Below, in pieces: positions 10,347 to 21,396 of a DNA stretch of 64,000 bases; position 1 is the first letter of the stretch; every line of letters starts with the position of its first letter. This DNA is from Athripsodes cinereus. Its lineage: Eukaryota; Arthropoda; Insecta; Trichoptera; Leptoceridae. The notes beneath the pieces are model-generated. The model saw only the letters and a list, made by a program, of their open reading frames with translations. It did not search any database and was not told the DNA's origin. The position numbers were made by a program, and so were the translations under genes. The stretch spans positions 6,634,001-6,698,000 of the forward strand of contig OX388312.1 in NCBI GenBank assembly GCA_947579605.1, read 5' to 3'.

Positions 10347-10989
10347 GTATTTGCACATACACAACATCCCATTTTTTTGGGTCAAGGATTCTAATATTTC
10401 TCACAAAGAACATTTATCTACTTTTCACCTGAAAAAAAAAAACTACAATATTTTGTACCTTTACGTATTCTGATGATATCTTATTTCATATAACAATAAT
10501 AATAAGTGAATGATTTTGCCCTTTCTACAAAGTGACAAGGGTAAACTGATTGATATAGGATAAGTGATAATAGTACAATACGAACCCCCTCTCCATAAGT
10601 TTTCTCCTCTACAGTGTTATATTTGCAACTAGCTTTTAAAAACCAGCTGAGATCACTGTAGATATCTTATATTTTTTTCAGCAAACTGACGAATACGTGA
10701 TACTTCTTATTGAATACCTACTATGTAGGTAATACTTCTTATTCATGGGAAGTCAATGCCATCTTTGAACCTGCCTGATGATAAACGGAAATTGTCTCCA
10801 ATATTTTGAAACACGTTTTTTTTTACTTAGTATCTGTTGTATGTACATTGTGGACAAGATTTAAAAAAAAAACATTAATTTTAAATACAGTTAATAGATG
10901 CCGAGTTTGTCACATCAATTTCTTCAAAATAACCCAAAAAGAATTGTAGCACATAATCTGTCGTCACCTTAAGAAAAAAATATTCATCA
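10347..10989. other. AT-rich stretch with one hammerhead-like remnant
   Basis: At about 10770-10825 the words GCCTGATGATAAACGGAAAT and GTCTCCAATATTTTGAAACA contain CTGATGAT and TTGAAACA in the order seen in the hammerhead-like repeats of this window, but stem I is not visible. Nothing else was recognised. Confidence 0.35.
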
Positions 10990-11245
10990 AATATTCATAA
11001 CCAGTTTTCTAAAACCGAGTATAAAGATAAACCGCGTCATTTGCATCACACTAGGTTTAAATTTAATGAAGGATAAATATGTAGTGCCAAAATTCAATAA
11101 TAAGTACGGAAAAAGAACATTGGAGTATAACGTGCCAGAAATACTTAATATGATGCCGGCATCTATTAAGGAATGCAAGAGTAAAAACATTGCAAAAAAA
11201 TTAGTCAAGGATTGGTTGATAAAGTGTGGATTTATTTATAACTAG
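10990..11245 (+). pseudogene. Non-LTR reverse transcriptase C-terminus (frameshifted, no start codon)
   Basis: The first frame reads NIHNQFSKTEYKDKPRHLHH then TRFKFNEG and a stop. A shifted frame from 11072 continues DKYVVPKFNNKYGKRTLEYN, VPEILNMMPASIKECKSKNI and AKKLVKDWLIKCGFIYN before TAG at 11243-11245. The pattern VP..N..YG.RT..Y..P...N..P..I......K..K..LI is the conserved tail of several LINE families (CR1/L2/RTE-like). The frame break and missing body make it a dead 5'-truncated copy. Another family member is not seen in the window. Confidence 0.7.
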
Positions 11246-11440
11246 TAATTAATTGTTTAATTGTAAGTTGTATGGATTATTATATTTTTTTTTCGTTATA
11301 AAGTTATATTTTGAACTTGTAAGAGAACACGCCGACAAATCATTTTTGATTTGGCGTCACTCGTAAATTGTTTTTTTTTCTTTTGTATTTCATATTTATA
11401 TTTGTTACCAATAAAAAATAAAAAAAAAATGATATCCAAA

Positions 11441-11575
11441 AACAATTTCGTCGGTAGCCTAGAGGTAGAGTCTCGGCCTCATGCACAAGAGGTGCGCGGT
11501 TTGATCCCAGGTGCCGGCAAACTACCCTTTCACGACACAAGATTTTAGCTTAATGTGAAAGGTGTATAAAGTTAA
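11441..11575 (+). mobile_element. tRNA-derived SINE (SINE-B), no 3' tail
   Basis: The tRNA-like head carries GGTAGCCTAGAGGTAGAGTC (A-box region) and GCGGTTTGATCCCAGGTGCC (B-box region). It is followed by CCTTTCACGACACAAG and TTAATGTGAAAGGTGTATAA, where CCTTTCAC and GTGAAAGG can pair. The copy stops after TGTATAAAGTT without the TTTGGGTTTATAAC block seen at 22.4 kb. Overlapping frames on both strands are incidental. Confidence 0.8.
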
Positions 11576-13100
11576 TAAATAGGATATTGAATAGATTGTT
11601 GTATTTACAATTCTTTTCTGTAACACATTTACAAAAATAAAAATAAATACATGAAAACACAAAACAGACTAAAATATTTACATTAAAATTTGTAAGTATT
11701 ACACAACATATCATTTCACCTACTATTAGAAGAACATGCCTTTTTCAGGTTTTCATACGTGTTATCAATTTGCCATTTCAATATTTTGGTAATAAAAATA
11801 TGTCAATATTATATCCATATTTATATTTTCATTGAATGTATCCGTCACCATACCAATGTCCCTTATCACACCTAAACATGACAATAACATGGCAACTGAC
11901 CTGGATACTGCTTACGAATGTATGTATAATTTATGTAAAACATATTGATAATATAAGTAAACCTATATTATGTTAAAATTTGCAATTTAAATCATAAATA
12001 TTCACTTTAATTTTTTTATGAATTTACTAAACACAAGTGAAAATTTGTTCATTCAATTTTGGACTACCTATAATTATTTAAAAATCTTAGTTAAAAATCT
12101 TTCTACTTATCCTCGGTGCGGTTTGTAATATTTTTTAGAATATAAGAGTTTTCAACTAGCAATAATCGCACCTCGGATAAACCTCATTGGTTACGATATC
12201 GCCACTGCGCAATGATATATATTACTTGGATTTCTATTTCCAAAATTAGAAATAGAAATTATGTTAAGTAAATTAATACTTTCCTCCACGATAAACTTTG
12301 TACATTGATTGTAAGATTTTGATTATCTTAATCATAATCATAATAATTAAATTAATCAATTTGTCGATTTTTCGGGAGATCAACTATTTTACTATCCCGT
12401 CATTAAAATTTTGTCTAAGGTAAGTAAGTTATATGAAATCCAAGTAATATTTACCATCTGTGTTTACGTATTAGAAATCTTGTGTTCACTATTTCCTTAT
12501 CTATTAAATGGGACTTGAGCTAAGTCAGCAAAAAGGGATTGCAGAATAATAATAATAAATACCTACAATAATAAAGACAACCTCCTCCAGTACTGCTATC
12601 TTACAAAACTGATAAGATCAATAATTATTATTATATGTAATATTATTATTCCTGAGATACGTAGGAACGATATGTTGTATTGTACCTAACATGCATATAT
12701 TATGGTTGGTACTCCAGACAATTTGTATGACAGATCTTTGAAATGATATCCCTTAATAGAGCACAATTAAATCAGAGTAATTCAATTGAAATGTCTGGGA
12801 ACGTTTGTTATAATGATACCTACATCTGAGATTTTATTGCTGCTTTCTATTCAATGTATGTATAAGGTACAAGACCAATCATATAATTATTATAATATTA
12901 TTATATCTGTCTGTTTCAGGAACGGTATGTCCTTCTATTTATGTAGATACCTATGTCCCATATTATTAATATTATGTGTTCTACTACCCAGTACTAAACA
13001 TTTTTCGTCAGACTTAAGTCAAGTGCACATCGTATGCGACATTATTACGTAGTGCGATTTTTGACAAACTTAATAATTAAATTATTTAATTTAAAGTAGA
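11576..13100. other. AT-rich stretch with one inverted repeat
   Basis: The only structure I can support is the 16-bp perfect inverted repeat at 12219-12234 and 12435-12450. The 88-residue plus-strand frame at 12786-13052 is hydrophobic and cysteine-containing but shows no recognisable domain or splice context, so it is not called as a gene. Confidence 0.45.
12219..12450. repeat. Inverted-repeat-bounded segment (possible MITE)
   Basis: ATATTACTTGGATTTC at the left and its exact complement GAAATCCAAGTAATAT at the right bound 232 bp. A smaller hairpin (TTTCTATTTC with GAAATAGAAA) follows the left arm. No flanking target-site duplication is obvious, so the mobile-element reading is tentative. 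Confidence 0.4.
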
Positions 13101-13139
13101 TGCGTTACATAACGTTGTGAAAATTCATTTTAATACGAG

Positions 13140-13279
13140 TTTTAAAAATGTTAAACTAAACACTGTTTAATTTTCACTATGATTATTTCGTCAATTAATA
13201 ATGACTAAATTCTAATTGCCGGGCGCTTTAAATAATCAAACGTGAAAATTTAACAGTGTTTAGTTTAACATTTTTAAAA
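13140..13279. repeat. Fold-back repeat, ~48 bp arms
   Basis: The left arm TTTTAAAAATGTTAAACTAA and following ACACTGTTTAATTTTCAC is mirrored at 13231-13279 (CGTGAAAATTTAACAGTG, TTTAGTTTAACATTTTTAAA) with few mismatches. The ~43 bp spacer includes GCCGGGCGC. This is the form of a small palindromic MITE. Confidence 0.6.
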
Positions 13280-13324
13280 GTCATGTTATTAATTAAAATA
13301 ATAATAAGTATTTATTGAATACAA

Positions 13325-13625
13325 ACCCCACCCGCACCCAGCAGAAATCTGTAATCTCCATCAAACAGGAGACACGGTGGTCTTGTCTGGGTCATGTTCT
13401 GAGAATGCTCAATGATAGTTGGTCAAAAAAAGCGCTGTTATTCCGTCCGCAAGGGTTCCGTCAGCCCGGGCGTCCCTCTTTCACAATACACCGTTTCTTT
13501 GACAACGACATCAGAGCGCAGTAAATGTCGTGGAAAGAGGTGGCGAAAGAAAAGAGGAGGCTGGTTTCTGCCCTGTGGTCCCAAGAGGAACGTTAAGGGC
13601 GATGATGATGATGATGATGATGATT
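13325..13625 (+). pseudogene. Non-LTR reverse transcriptase C-terminus, GAT-tail family
   Basis: The plus frame from 13315 reads RTQQKSVISIKQETRWSCLG, HVLRMLNDSWSKKALLFRPQ, GFRQPGRPSFTIHRFFDNDI and RAQ then a stop (TAA) where other copies read GMSW. The W.GHVLRM...W.K.AL.FRPQG.R.PGRPS.T..R..DNDIRAQG pattern is the conserved C-terminal tail of an insect LINE. About 12 codons are deleted near the end. It terminates in a (GAT)n tail at about 13600-13624, so it is 5'-truncated and dead. Confidence 0.8.
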
Positions 13626-14019
13626 AAATACAAAATTGTTTCACTATAATGATAAGAAAAATATATAAATATACTTCAAAGGGCAGACTTGTTGTAATAG
13701 AACATCTTCCAGACAACCCTTCCGCATCGAGTGCGCATATTAAATGAGTTTCCTTATCTAAAATTAATTAATAATCTTTCGATCGCACCTACATCCAAAA
13801 TTACGACTAACTTCACTATAATTTAACTAAGCTTTAATTTTTGTTTTTATGGTCTTCGAAGAAAGAGTCGAAATATAACCTGAATTCGAATAGAGGAATT
13901 ATTCCGAATGAAGTCAAATATGGAAACATCCATTTATTCATTTGTTATCGATTTATTAATTTGATGTGATTATTTTTATACATTTTTATTTTTTTGTAAC
14001 ATGTATTAATCCTTGGTGA

Positions 14020-14155
14020 ATGTATGTTTTTTTTATATATTTTTTACGCAGCACGCCTCGATACAGGGCAACCTAGTGAGGCTGCTGCAACTTAATTGAA
14101 GATAATTGGTGATATATTGTCTCAACGTTTGTATGATATTGATTGAATAAAGAAA

Positions 14156-14186
<31 letters not shown>

Positions 14187-14190
14187 TGTT
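14020..14190 (+). mobile_element. LINE 3' untranslated end with ATT tail
   Basis: GCAGCACGCCTCGATACAGG, GTGAGGCTGCTGCAACTTAA and TTGTATGATATTGATTGAAT are followed by AAAGAAATA and an (ATT)n run at 14157-14185. A GC-richer block followed by an AAT/AAA-rich signal and a trinucleotide tail is the usual LINE 3' end. No coding frame is recognised. Confidence 0.5.
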
Positions 14191-14310
14191 CCAAATTTAA
14201 AACCTGTTCCAAATTCGAATAAAATAAAATGTACATAAGCATTGGTTTTTTATTAAGATTTATAACGAATAAATAATTTTAATACTAGCTTGACAACGCG
14301 TCTTGTGATC

Positions 14311-14400
14311 GAAATAAATAAAACAAGCGTTTTATTCTACTATTGTTTTATTCTGTGAGAGAGACATCTTTCGTCTTATAAGGACATTGTCAATCCGTGA
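14311..14400 (-). repeat. Family D hammerhead-like repeat unit
   Basis: Read on the minus strand: TTGACAA, T, GTC/GAC stem with loop CTTATAA, GAA, AGATGTCT (one base from the palindrome AGACGTCT), C, TCTCACAG, then CAATAGTAGAATAAAACGC and TTGTTTTATTTATTTCGAT. The last part is shared with the copies at 25.1, 25.2, 38.1 and 46.5 kb. The core has TTGACAA where CTGANGA is expected: positions 3 and 8 are T and A instead of C and G. Catalytic ability is uncertain. Confidence 0.4.
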
Positions 14401-14540
14401 TATTGCGGACACTTTTCGGATACGTTTCGGATACGTCTTGTGATATTGCGGACACTTTTCGGATACGTTCAACATTTTTACGACTATATCATATCCTATT
14501 TTCAAATTCTCACAATCAATCTATCTATTTATCTTTTCAC

Positions 14541-14945
14541 TCACGCCGTATCCCAAGTGGGGTAGGAAGAGAGAACAGAACGCCATAAGGATCTGTCCTT
14601 AGATACTTCTTTCGCTTCTTCTACATTCATACAATTTCTCATGCACGCACGTCGATTAGTCTTATTCAAAACACGTCCGTCCTTGAGAATTTGCTCTACA
14701 TGATCAAGCCATGTAGTTCTCGGATGCCCGCGCTTCCTCACACCTCTCCTTTCAGACAAGTATATCCAAGCTCGCCAATTGCTCATGATTTTTTTCTGAT
14801 CAATAAAGTGTTATTATTATTATTCTCTTTGTCATTCTTTCCTCTTTCATTCGTTCCCCACGACCAAAACATCTCAATTTATTTACACGCATTCTATCCA
14901 CAACACTCCTCTAGCATCCACTCATTCTTCTAATTATTCTCACAA
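14541..14945 (-). pseudogene. Non-LTR reverse transcriptase C-terminal part (third LINE family)
   Basis: The minus frame 14786-14541 reads RRGVRKRGHPRTTWLDHVEQ, ILKDGRVLNKTNRRACMRNC and MNVEEAKEVSKDRSLWRSVL. Upstream on the same strand, 14945-14830 gives IRRMSGC(stop)RSVVDRMRVN and then KLRCFGRGERMKEERM, an earlier segment (S..RV.W.GHVERM) seen again at 25.8 kb. A (TTA)n insertion lies between the parts. The copy at 44.7 kb has the same NRRACMR.CM...EAK.V.KDR..WR word. Internal stops mark it as a relic. Confidence 0.75.
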
Positions 14946-15188
14946 TACATGATTTATATCAAATCATAAGTAAACGTACGCACGAGTAAAAAAATCTTGC
15001 GAAAAAGTTTATAATGTACAGTGTACACTCAGCCTAATAGTACCAAGTACCTACCTAATACTTAGATTATTAATACCCTTGTACGGATTTTACTTTGTAT
15101 GTAAATTATTATCTATCTTTTGTCATTCTATTTGTATTGTTGTTGGAGAGATGGAAGGATCGCGTAGTATCACTGCTCTCTCTCTTTC

Positions 15189-15294
<106 letters not shown>

Positions 15295-15594
15295 TATTAT
15301 TGTATTTTAATCTAAGATTACTATAGTCTAGCTTGTAAATAGTATTACGAGTATTATGTATTACAATTATTATATTCACCTACATGGACGAACCTAGAAT
15401 TTTCTGTAGAGGGGACAGCAGTTAAGCACTTTTTCATTGTTATTATCAATAATGTATGGTCCTTTTTTTGAGGAGCATTTTTCACGATTTAGTAACTTCA
15501 TTTAACACGTAAAATGTTTACCCCCGCGCCACCAAATATTTTGGAAAAAGAATTTGAAACGTTCCACTTTCTCCTCGTTTTTATTGGACTATTG

Positions 15595-15765
15595 GAGTTA
15601 AATTCTTTTTAAGCGATAGGCATGCTACTCATCCTAGATGTTTCATTTTTCGAATTAACACAGAGGGGACAATCATGTTTATAACATGAAGTTAGTCCAC
15701 TGGCCATCCTACTTGTGTAATATTATGGCATGATTATAAAAGTATTAGTAGTAGTATATTTAGTC
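15595..15765 (+). repeat. Rep1 copy, 3' half, decayed
   Basis: TTAAGCGATAGGCATGCTAC, TCATCCTAGATGTTTC, GAGGGGACAATCATGTTTAT and CACTGGCCATCCTACTTGTG follow the order of the intact family, ending in TATTAGTAGTAGTA. The head is missing. Confidence 0.65.
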
Positions 15766-16084
15766 TAATTTCTAGAGGGGGGGGGGCAGTTTCCCACTTC
15801 GATCCCAATCATCCATACTTTTCCAAAACTACCTAATATTGTCCACTTTTCTTTTTTTTCGGGATCCTTGCTGCTTTCCGTCTTCTTCTCTCCTCCCTGG
15901 GTACGGCAATGTTCACTTACTAACGATACTAAACTTATTATTGAACTTATTGTCCAAAAACATTGAAATATTATCATATCAAAGATACAAGTTAGATTTA
16001 ACAAAAATCTAATAATACAATGCTTACATTAATATGTACACGTTGTAATTTTGATTTATGAAGTAACTTCATTTTATTTCTCCT

Positions 16085-16262
16085 TCTTCTTTTTCTTCTG
16101 CTTTAGTAAGGACTGTGTCCTGTGGTTCTCGAAGCCTGCTTCTGGAAAGTGAATGCCCAGCTATCCCTCCATCGTTTAAGTGGTCTTTCTGGGGATCTGT
16201 TTCTTGTCATTAGTTCGTCTGCTGCTATTATCACCACTTGATCTGAGCTCGCCCTTTTTATT
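16085..16262 (-). pseudogene. LINE C-terminal remnant
   Basis: Minus-strand frames give TRNRSPERPLKRWRDSWAF and, shifted, FPEAGFENHRTQSLLKQKKK. RP.KRWRD.W is the typical end of insect non-LTR polyproteins, and the ENHRTQSLLKQ word followed by lysine-coding AAG repeats is a further LINE tail feature known to me from insects. At least one frameshift is present. The 5' part is missing. Confidence 0.55.
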
Positions 16263-16305
16263 TTATATTATTTCTGATATTATTAATAGTGTCAGTGCAC
16301 ACGTA

Positions 16306-16350
16306 ATAGAATTCCATAATTAAGGATAATTGAAACAAGTGTTTCTTTCT
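16306..16350 (-). repeat. Family D repeat fragment
   Basis: AATAGAATTCCATAATTAAG followed by GAAACAAGTGTTTC matches the end of the family D units at 38.1 and 46.5 kb. The hammerhead-like core is not present. Confidence 0.4.
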
Positions 16351-16467
16351 TCGTTTAGGTGCTATAACAGATATTTATCATGACAAGTAGGATCCGTACA
16401 ATTGTACGCAGACAAAGTCTCAAAACATTGTTTACAGCTTTAATTCTATTACATATAATTGTCAACG

Positions 16468-16722
16468 CTATAGAGTCCCGGTAAATTTTAGATCTCCCAC
16501 TCTTTTCTGTAATCTTTTGAATGTCCTGTAAAACGCAGGTGTTTTTAAAATATCTCTATGAGGTAGTTAACATGAACAATTTAGGAATGAGGCATGCCAC
16601 CCATGCTATTGAATGTCTTAACTTTTATTTTCACTGAAAGATCAATGTGTATGTTTATCTCATGCATTTATTCCGCTGGCTTCTCCGTTCGTAGACTATG
16701 CCATAATAGCTTATTAATAGTT
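16468..16722 (+). repeat. Rep1 copy, full length but diverged
   Basis: TAGAGTCCCGGTAAATTTTA, GATCTCCCACTCTTTTCTG, GAATGTCCTGTAAAACGCAG, GAATGAGGCATGCCACCCAT and GAATGTCTTAAC preserve the family order. A ~20 bp insertion (GAGGTAGTTAACATGAAC) lies in the middle. An older copy than those at 7.2 and 50.9 kb. Confidence 0.75.
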
Positions 16723-17390
16723 TTGCTTAGTATAATCATTTTCCAGAATTTTCACGAGCTTAAAGCTTAAACCCGCGGAATATTTACGGAGGTAGGTGTA
16801 TGTACATCTGAAATTAAATTAATTCAAAAAAGAGAAACATGAATATCACTGGTAATTTTATAAAGAAGAAAGGTGCTAAATAATGTTATTCAAACGACTA
16901 TTGTGTTTTAAAAATAATTTTGATACAAATTTAATTAGGTATGCGTAACGTGTTGGCCATTGGTCTCCAGTGCTAAATAAATTTTAAACAAAAATGTCAT
17001 ATTATCTTAATTATGATAACTTTTTAGTTAGCACCCCTTGGGGAGAGCTCTCACGAGTCCTCTGCAAAAATTAAACACCCCTCACAATTATTATTATAAA
17101 TGTGAATATTTATTCTGCAATTCAAAATATTTTTTAATACCTTAAAATATTAAGAAACTGAGAATTCATAATCTTTCATAAGACGAATCAGATTTGGTAA
17201 TAAGCCCAGAAACGTAAATGAGATATTATTTATGTAAGAATATAAATACCTACTTCTTTAAAGTTTCACTAAATTAAATGAGGATGACAAATACAAAATT
17301 GGAATATGTGGTTTTTATGACAAAATACTTTGTTTTGAGAATTTCCAGTGAAAGTAATACCAAAAAAAACATTGTTCTTTTGTCCACAAG
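16723..17390. other. AT-rich stretch, nothing recognised
   Basis: A few TACCTAC words and A/T runs. I see no frame with domain support. Confidence 0.5.
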
Positions 17391-17560
17391 AATTTCGACG
17401 GCCTGGACGTCACTCTTTCACGATACGTCGTTCCTATGACAACGACATCAGAGCGCTGAAAATGTCATGGGAGAAGGTATTGGCGTAGATGCTCTAAACG
17501 GAAGAGACTTTTCAGTGCCCTGTGATTCCGATTGGAGCGTCGAAGGGCGAGATGATTTTT
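17391..17560 (+). pseudogene. Non-LTR reverse transcriptase C-terminus, GAT-tail family, decayed
   Basis: TTCGACGGCCTGGACGTCAC, TCTTTCACGATACGTCGTTC and CTATGACAACGACATCAGAG match the RPGRPS.TIHRSYDNDIRA region of the 54.2 kb copy. CTAAACGGAAGAGACTTTTC and GCGTCGAAGGGCGAGATGAT follow the same end. It is the most diverged plus-strand member and has a T-rich run in place of a clean GAT tail. Confidence 0.65.
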
Positions 17561-18082
17561 TTTTTATTTATTAAATATTCTTCACTAGCTCTAAGTGAAT
17601 TAATTGATTATGCAGTTATTTTCTTATTAAAATTCTTTTGACACAAAATAACTCCGAGTGGAGGAAACGTGTTTCACGGCATATATGCAAAATTTTACTG
17701 ATGATGTGCAAAATGTATAAAAAAAATATACCCCCAAAAAAGTTGTGAAAAGTTGAATGAATAAATAATAAATAAAATGAGAATTAAGCAAAATAATTTC
17801 TCGACATGTGAAACATAAAGCGTTGTTAAAAGCTTGTTATATTATTATTAATAATAAGTAGGCTGTCATTCAGAGGAGCTTATTATAATTTATTATTGCA
17901 GCTTTATGACAAACATTTATTATTAAGACACGTTGTTAAGACACAACTTGATGACATTTATAATAATAATTAAATGTCTTGACAAATTCTTACACAACAT
18001 GACATGACATGCAAACTCCTTAAATTATCTATTATCATAATATTATTATAATTTTAAAAGCTCGTTATGAAATTATCATAAT

Positions 18083-18363
18083 AATACACATCATATACAA
18101 ACAACCATCGCAGAAAAAATACGTAAATATACAGAAATAGCAGGAGAAATAAAAAATATTTGGCATTCTAGATCCGTTTATATAATACCTTTAGTCATGT
18201 CAGCTACAGGGGTAACTCCGAAATCTTTAATAAATAATTTACAAAAATTAGATTTACCGGTTAATTTGTATATTAAAATTCAAAAATCTATTATAATAAA
18301 CACTTTTAATATTGTAAAAAAGTTTTTGAACACAGATATTTCAGGCACAATGCTGGTATTTTG
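18083..18363 (+). pseudogene. Non-LTR reverse transcriptase C-terminus (no start codon)
   Basis: A 93-codon open stretch reads NTHHIQTTIAEKIRKYTEIA, GEIKNIWHSRSVYIIPLVMS, ATGVTPKSLINNLQKLDLPV and NLYIKIQKSIIINTFNIVKK followed by FLNTDISGTMLVF and a stop. The pattern KY.ELA.EIK..W....V.IIP.V..A.G..PK.L...L..L.L......K..I..T..IV.KFL is a known C-terminal segment of some invertebrate LINE polyproteins. The uncommonly well kept frame suggests a relatively recent copy. A GC-richer tail to about 18515 may be its 3' untranslated region. Confidence 0.65.
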
Positions 18364-18514
18364 AACCCGCGTTCTGAGCCTAATCCTTTGATATCCTGTA
18401 TATCTGGATAGGTGAATTTTTCCCGGCATTTGACTATTAAGTTTTTGTGTGACCGTGACTGATCATATGGAGACTTATCTGGTTGTATAATGCTGAGAAG
18501 TGTGGATGGCAATT

Positions 18515-19312
18515 CTGCCGCCGCGTAAAAAAGTTAATATTTTATTATTTAAGATAGTAAATGTGTTATTTTTGGCATTAATAATTCTGTGATGTTAAAA
18601 ATCTACCACTACTTGAATCATTCATGCAATCTCAACATTTTTCTCAAGTTGGTAGCCAATGGACTATCCGCATTTAAAAAAACATACAAGCAATCCACTC
18701 CGTTTTATAAGAAGCTTACGATCTACGTTGTAGCCAAAATATTATTTTAAATTATTTTCAGAAAGCGTTGTTTTTTTGGCTACTTTTAAGAATTGAATAA
18801 ATGAAACAGAAGCTTTTATTTTTAACAGAATATTATTTTATAGGCCATCAACGTCATATTACTTGCAAAATGTTGCTACGAATTTTCATCGATTATAAGT
18901 TGAACAAATACCAGCATCCAATGATTTCATTACAATCGAACCGTCTATCATGCCGTGTTACAAAGACAAAAAACGCACTTCACGTAAAGACACGTCCTTC
19001 CACTGTCACTACTCGCAGCGAAATTAAACCATGCGCGTTTGAACGGGCAGGCCTTGCGCCACATTTATCGACTAGTCCGAGTGCGCTACGATGGATAGTC
19101 GCGTCACAATAAAATCATGTGCATTACTTTCATAATGGATTAGGTATAACTTCGAAAATAGATTTCATAAGTCACAGGTGAATTATATTGGTTCTGAGTA
19201 TAATTACAATGTTGTTTTTCATTAAAACGTTTATCAATACGCTAACCATATCTCCTACATTTTTTTTTTAAGTTTTATAGTAAATTTCGTTATTATTTAC
19301 CCATATTTTATA
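18515..19312. other. Stretch with one unexplained open frame
   Basis: The plus-strand frame at 18801-19112 encodes 103 residues, starting MKQKLLFLTEYYFIGHQ and ending STSPSALRWIVASQ. I recognise no domain in it. Its last 130 bp are GC-richer (CGAACGGGCAGG-like words) than the AT-rich first half, which looks more like a repeat boundary than a gene. I leave it uncalled. Confidence 0.35.
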
Positions 19313-19372
19313 GGATACTCGACAACCTATGGAAATGAATGGGAGATCAATACTTCGCTGGGTGTTCCACGA
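19313..19372 (-). repeat. Rep1 head fragment
   Basis: Only the first ~60 bp of the family, reversed: TACTCGACAACC, GAATGGGAGATCAATACTTC and GCTGGGTGTTCCACG, matching GGAGCACCC...GGTCTCCCA...TTTTCGAGT. Confidence 0.6.
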
Positions 19373-20168
19373 AAAAAAATATTCTTTCTAATGTAAAAAA
19401 TAATACTGTTATTATTATTTGTATATTAGGTTGTAGTTACATATAAAGACACAAATGCAAGTAAACTAAGAATTAACATAAAAGTAAGCTACTAAAATAA
19501 AGTTAATAATTACTTAGTTAAAACTGTTAAATAAAATACTAATTACCCATACGAAAAACTCGTTAAGTAATAAAAACAAACCTATCAAAATCACATAAAG
19601 AGAGAATTAAAACTTTAATAATTAAAATTATACCTAAGCCTTTTCTATGTATATTAGTATTTATAACAATAAGTATTACTATTATTATTACGTAACCACG
19701 AAAATGAGGTTGTACTGTAGTAAAAAGTGTTCAGCTATAAAATAATTTTAAACACCCGGTATTTTGGAATGAAAAAGGGTCCTTTTAAATCTTATGCTGG
19801 TTGTGAAAACGGATATAAGTTAGTGAAAATTCTACAAAATGAAATCTAAAATAAAATGCGGATTACATTATAAGACTGAGGGAGAGAATATAACGTAGCT
19901 TTTCAATAAATATTACAAATTTTGCAATCTCTATTTTTATTATCTCATCGAGAATTAATTAGTATTATGTCTTCACTGAAAAGAGTTTTCATTAAGTTCA
20001 CAATAATGCATTGTATGTATTTTGCTGATTTTGCTTATTTTGTAAAATTTCGTATTCATAAGCTCTTAATGAAATTTATAAACTTAAAAGTAGGTAATTT
20101 CTCGCAATTATATAATCAAATTTAAACATTACAATAGTTCTGATATTATCTGATATTAATAATAACTT

Positions 20169-20304
20169 TAATTTTTGTATGGCATTCGCATTTACTATTT
20201 GTCCTTCACTACTTAGTTACTTCACTCCCTTACTATAATTTTTGTATGGCATATGCATTTACTATATTTCGTTCGCTAATTAGTAACTTCACTCTCTTGT
20301 CTTA
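20169..20304. repeat. Two-unit tandem duplication, 67-bp period
   Basis: TAATTTTTGTATGGCATTCG at 20169 recurs as TAATTTTTGTATGGCATATG at 20236, each followed by CATTTACTAT, then a TTCACTA/GTTCGCTA block and TTCACTC. The units differ at about a dozen positions, so the duplication is not recent. Confidence 0.7.
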
Positions 20305-21160
20305 ACTCAGATTCTTGACTTCTACCCACAAATGTACTGCCCGCCTCCAAAATCACGTTATGAATAACAGTCAAATTTCCTTCATACATTAGTTCTCGTG
20401 AGATACTTATTCATTGGGTTGTATGGTAGTGGACTTCCCAGTCGCACATAAAAAAAATATAACATTATTTAGAGTTATACACTTTTTCACTCAGTTGAGA
20501 TTTTAATCATCGCGGTGAAAGAGAATGAGAGTGTGTGACTAAAAAGTTATTACAACAACGTTGTAGATCATTCATACTACTACTTTTAAAGTACTATTAT
20601 TATTAAGTTAGAATCTTTCTACCTACCGCCGCCTGTGACTGTCCCTGTGAAACGGGAACATGCTTTCTCACTTAGTCCGAGACGGGAAAAAATAATAATA
20701 TTTTTAGAACTAACCGGACGGATTTAACAAGAAATGAGGAGGTTTGTCATATTATTAATAACTCAAACATACTTTATTAATCGTAAAAGGATTTAAATTA
20801 TACTTTTCTAAGAGAATAAAAGATATTTTGGGATTTGTTTTGGGTTTTATGTGGGATGATATACGTGTGTTAATATGTGGTATGGGATTTGTGATGTGTA
20901 TGGTTGAGGGATATGTTGTATTTTTTTTCTTGTTTTATATGGAGAAATGGTTTGTTTGTGTATTATTTCATGTATGGACAGTTTACAGTGCAGTATTTTC
21001 TTGTTATGAATGTGGTTGTGTATAATGTAGGAGATGAATGCTTTTTTTAATTGTGTATAATATGTTTGTATATGATTGATATGTTTGTGAAATGTTTGCC
21101 CTAGTACAGGATCTACCTAGTTGGGCAGTATCAATAAAGTATGTATGTAAATTGTAATTT
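20305..21160. other. AT-rich stretch with a possible LINE tail
   Basis: At about 21080-21150, TTGCCCTAGTACAGGATCTA, CCTAGTTGGGCAGTATC and AATAAAGTATGTATGTAAAT resemble a LINE 3' end with an AATAAA signal. The TG-rich region at 20830-21020 opens a 65-residue hydrophobic frame that I regard as low-complexity noise. Confidence 0.35.
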
Positions 21161-21196
21161 ATTAAGAAAAAAATAAATAATAAAAAAATAGCAAAC

Positions 21197-21396
21197 CAGC
21201 TACTCTTAACACAATCTAAATACGATCTTAATCTAGTCTTGATCTTGATCATACGACGCACGAAGGGACTATAGTCACAAACACAGCGCTACTGCTACCG
21301 CGTAATCGGTATGCGCATATTTTTGGCCAATAGTCACTTCGCGCGTCGTATGATTAAGATTAAGATCGTGTTTAGATTTTGTCAAGAGTAACCCTG
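21197..21396. mobile_element. Fold-back MITE, ~200 bp
   Basis: Long inverted arms share CGATCTTAATCTAGTCTTGA, TCATACGACGCACGAAG and neighbouring words (right arm CGCGTCGTATGATTAAGATT), with CAGCTACTCTT at the left end and AAGAGTAACCCTG at the right. The centre is GC-rich (AACACAGCGCTACTGCTACC). A second copy lies at 23382-23592. CAGGGTTACTC termini recall hAT ends, but I see no target-site duplication. Confidence 0.75.

Noticed and set aside
12786..13052. 88-residue cysteine-containing frame
   Set aside because: No domain, no splice or promoter context, and AT-rich codon use equal to background.
18801..19112. 103-residue open frame as a gene
   Set aside because: No recognisable domain, and a composition change inside it suggests a repeat boundary. 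Transcript evidence would be needed.
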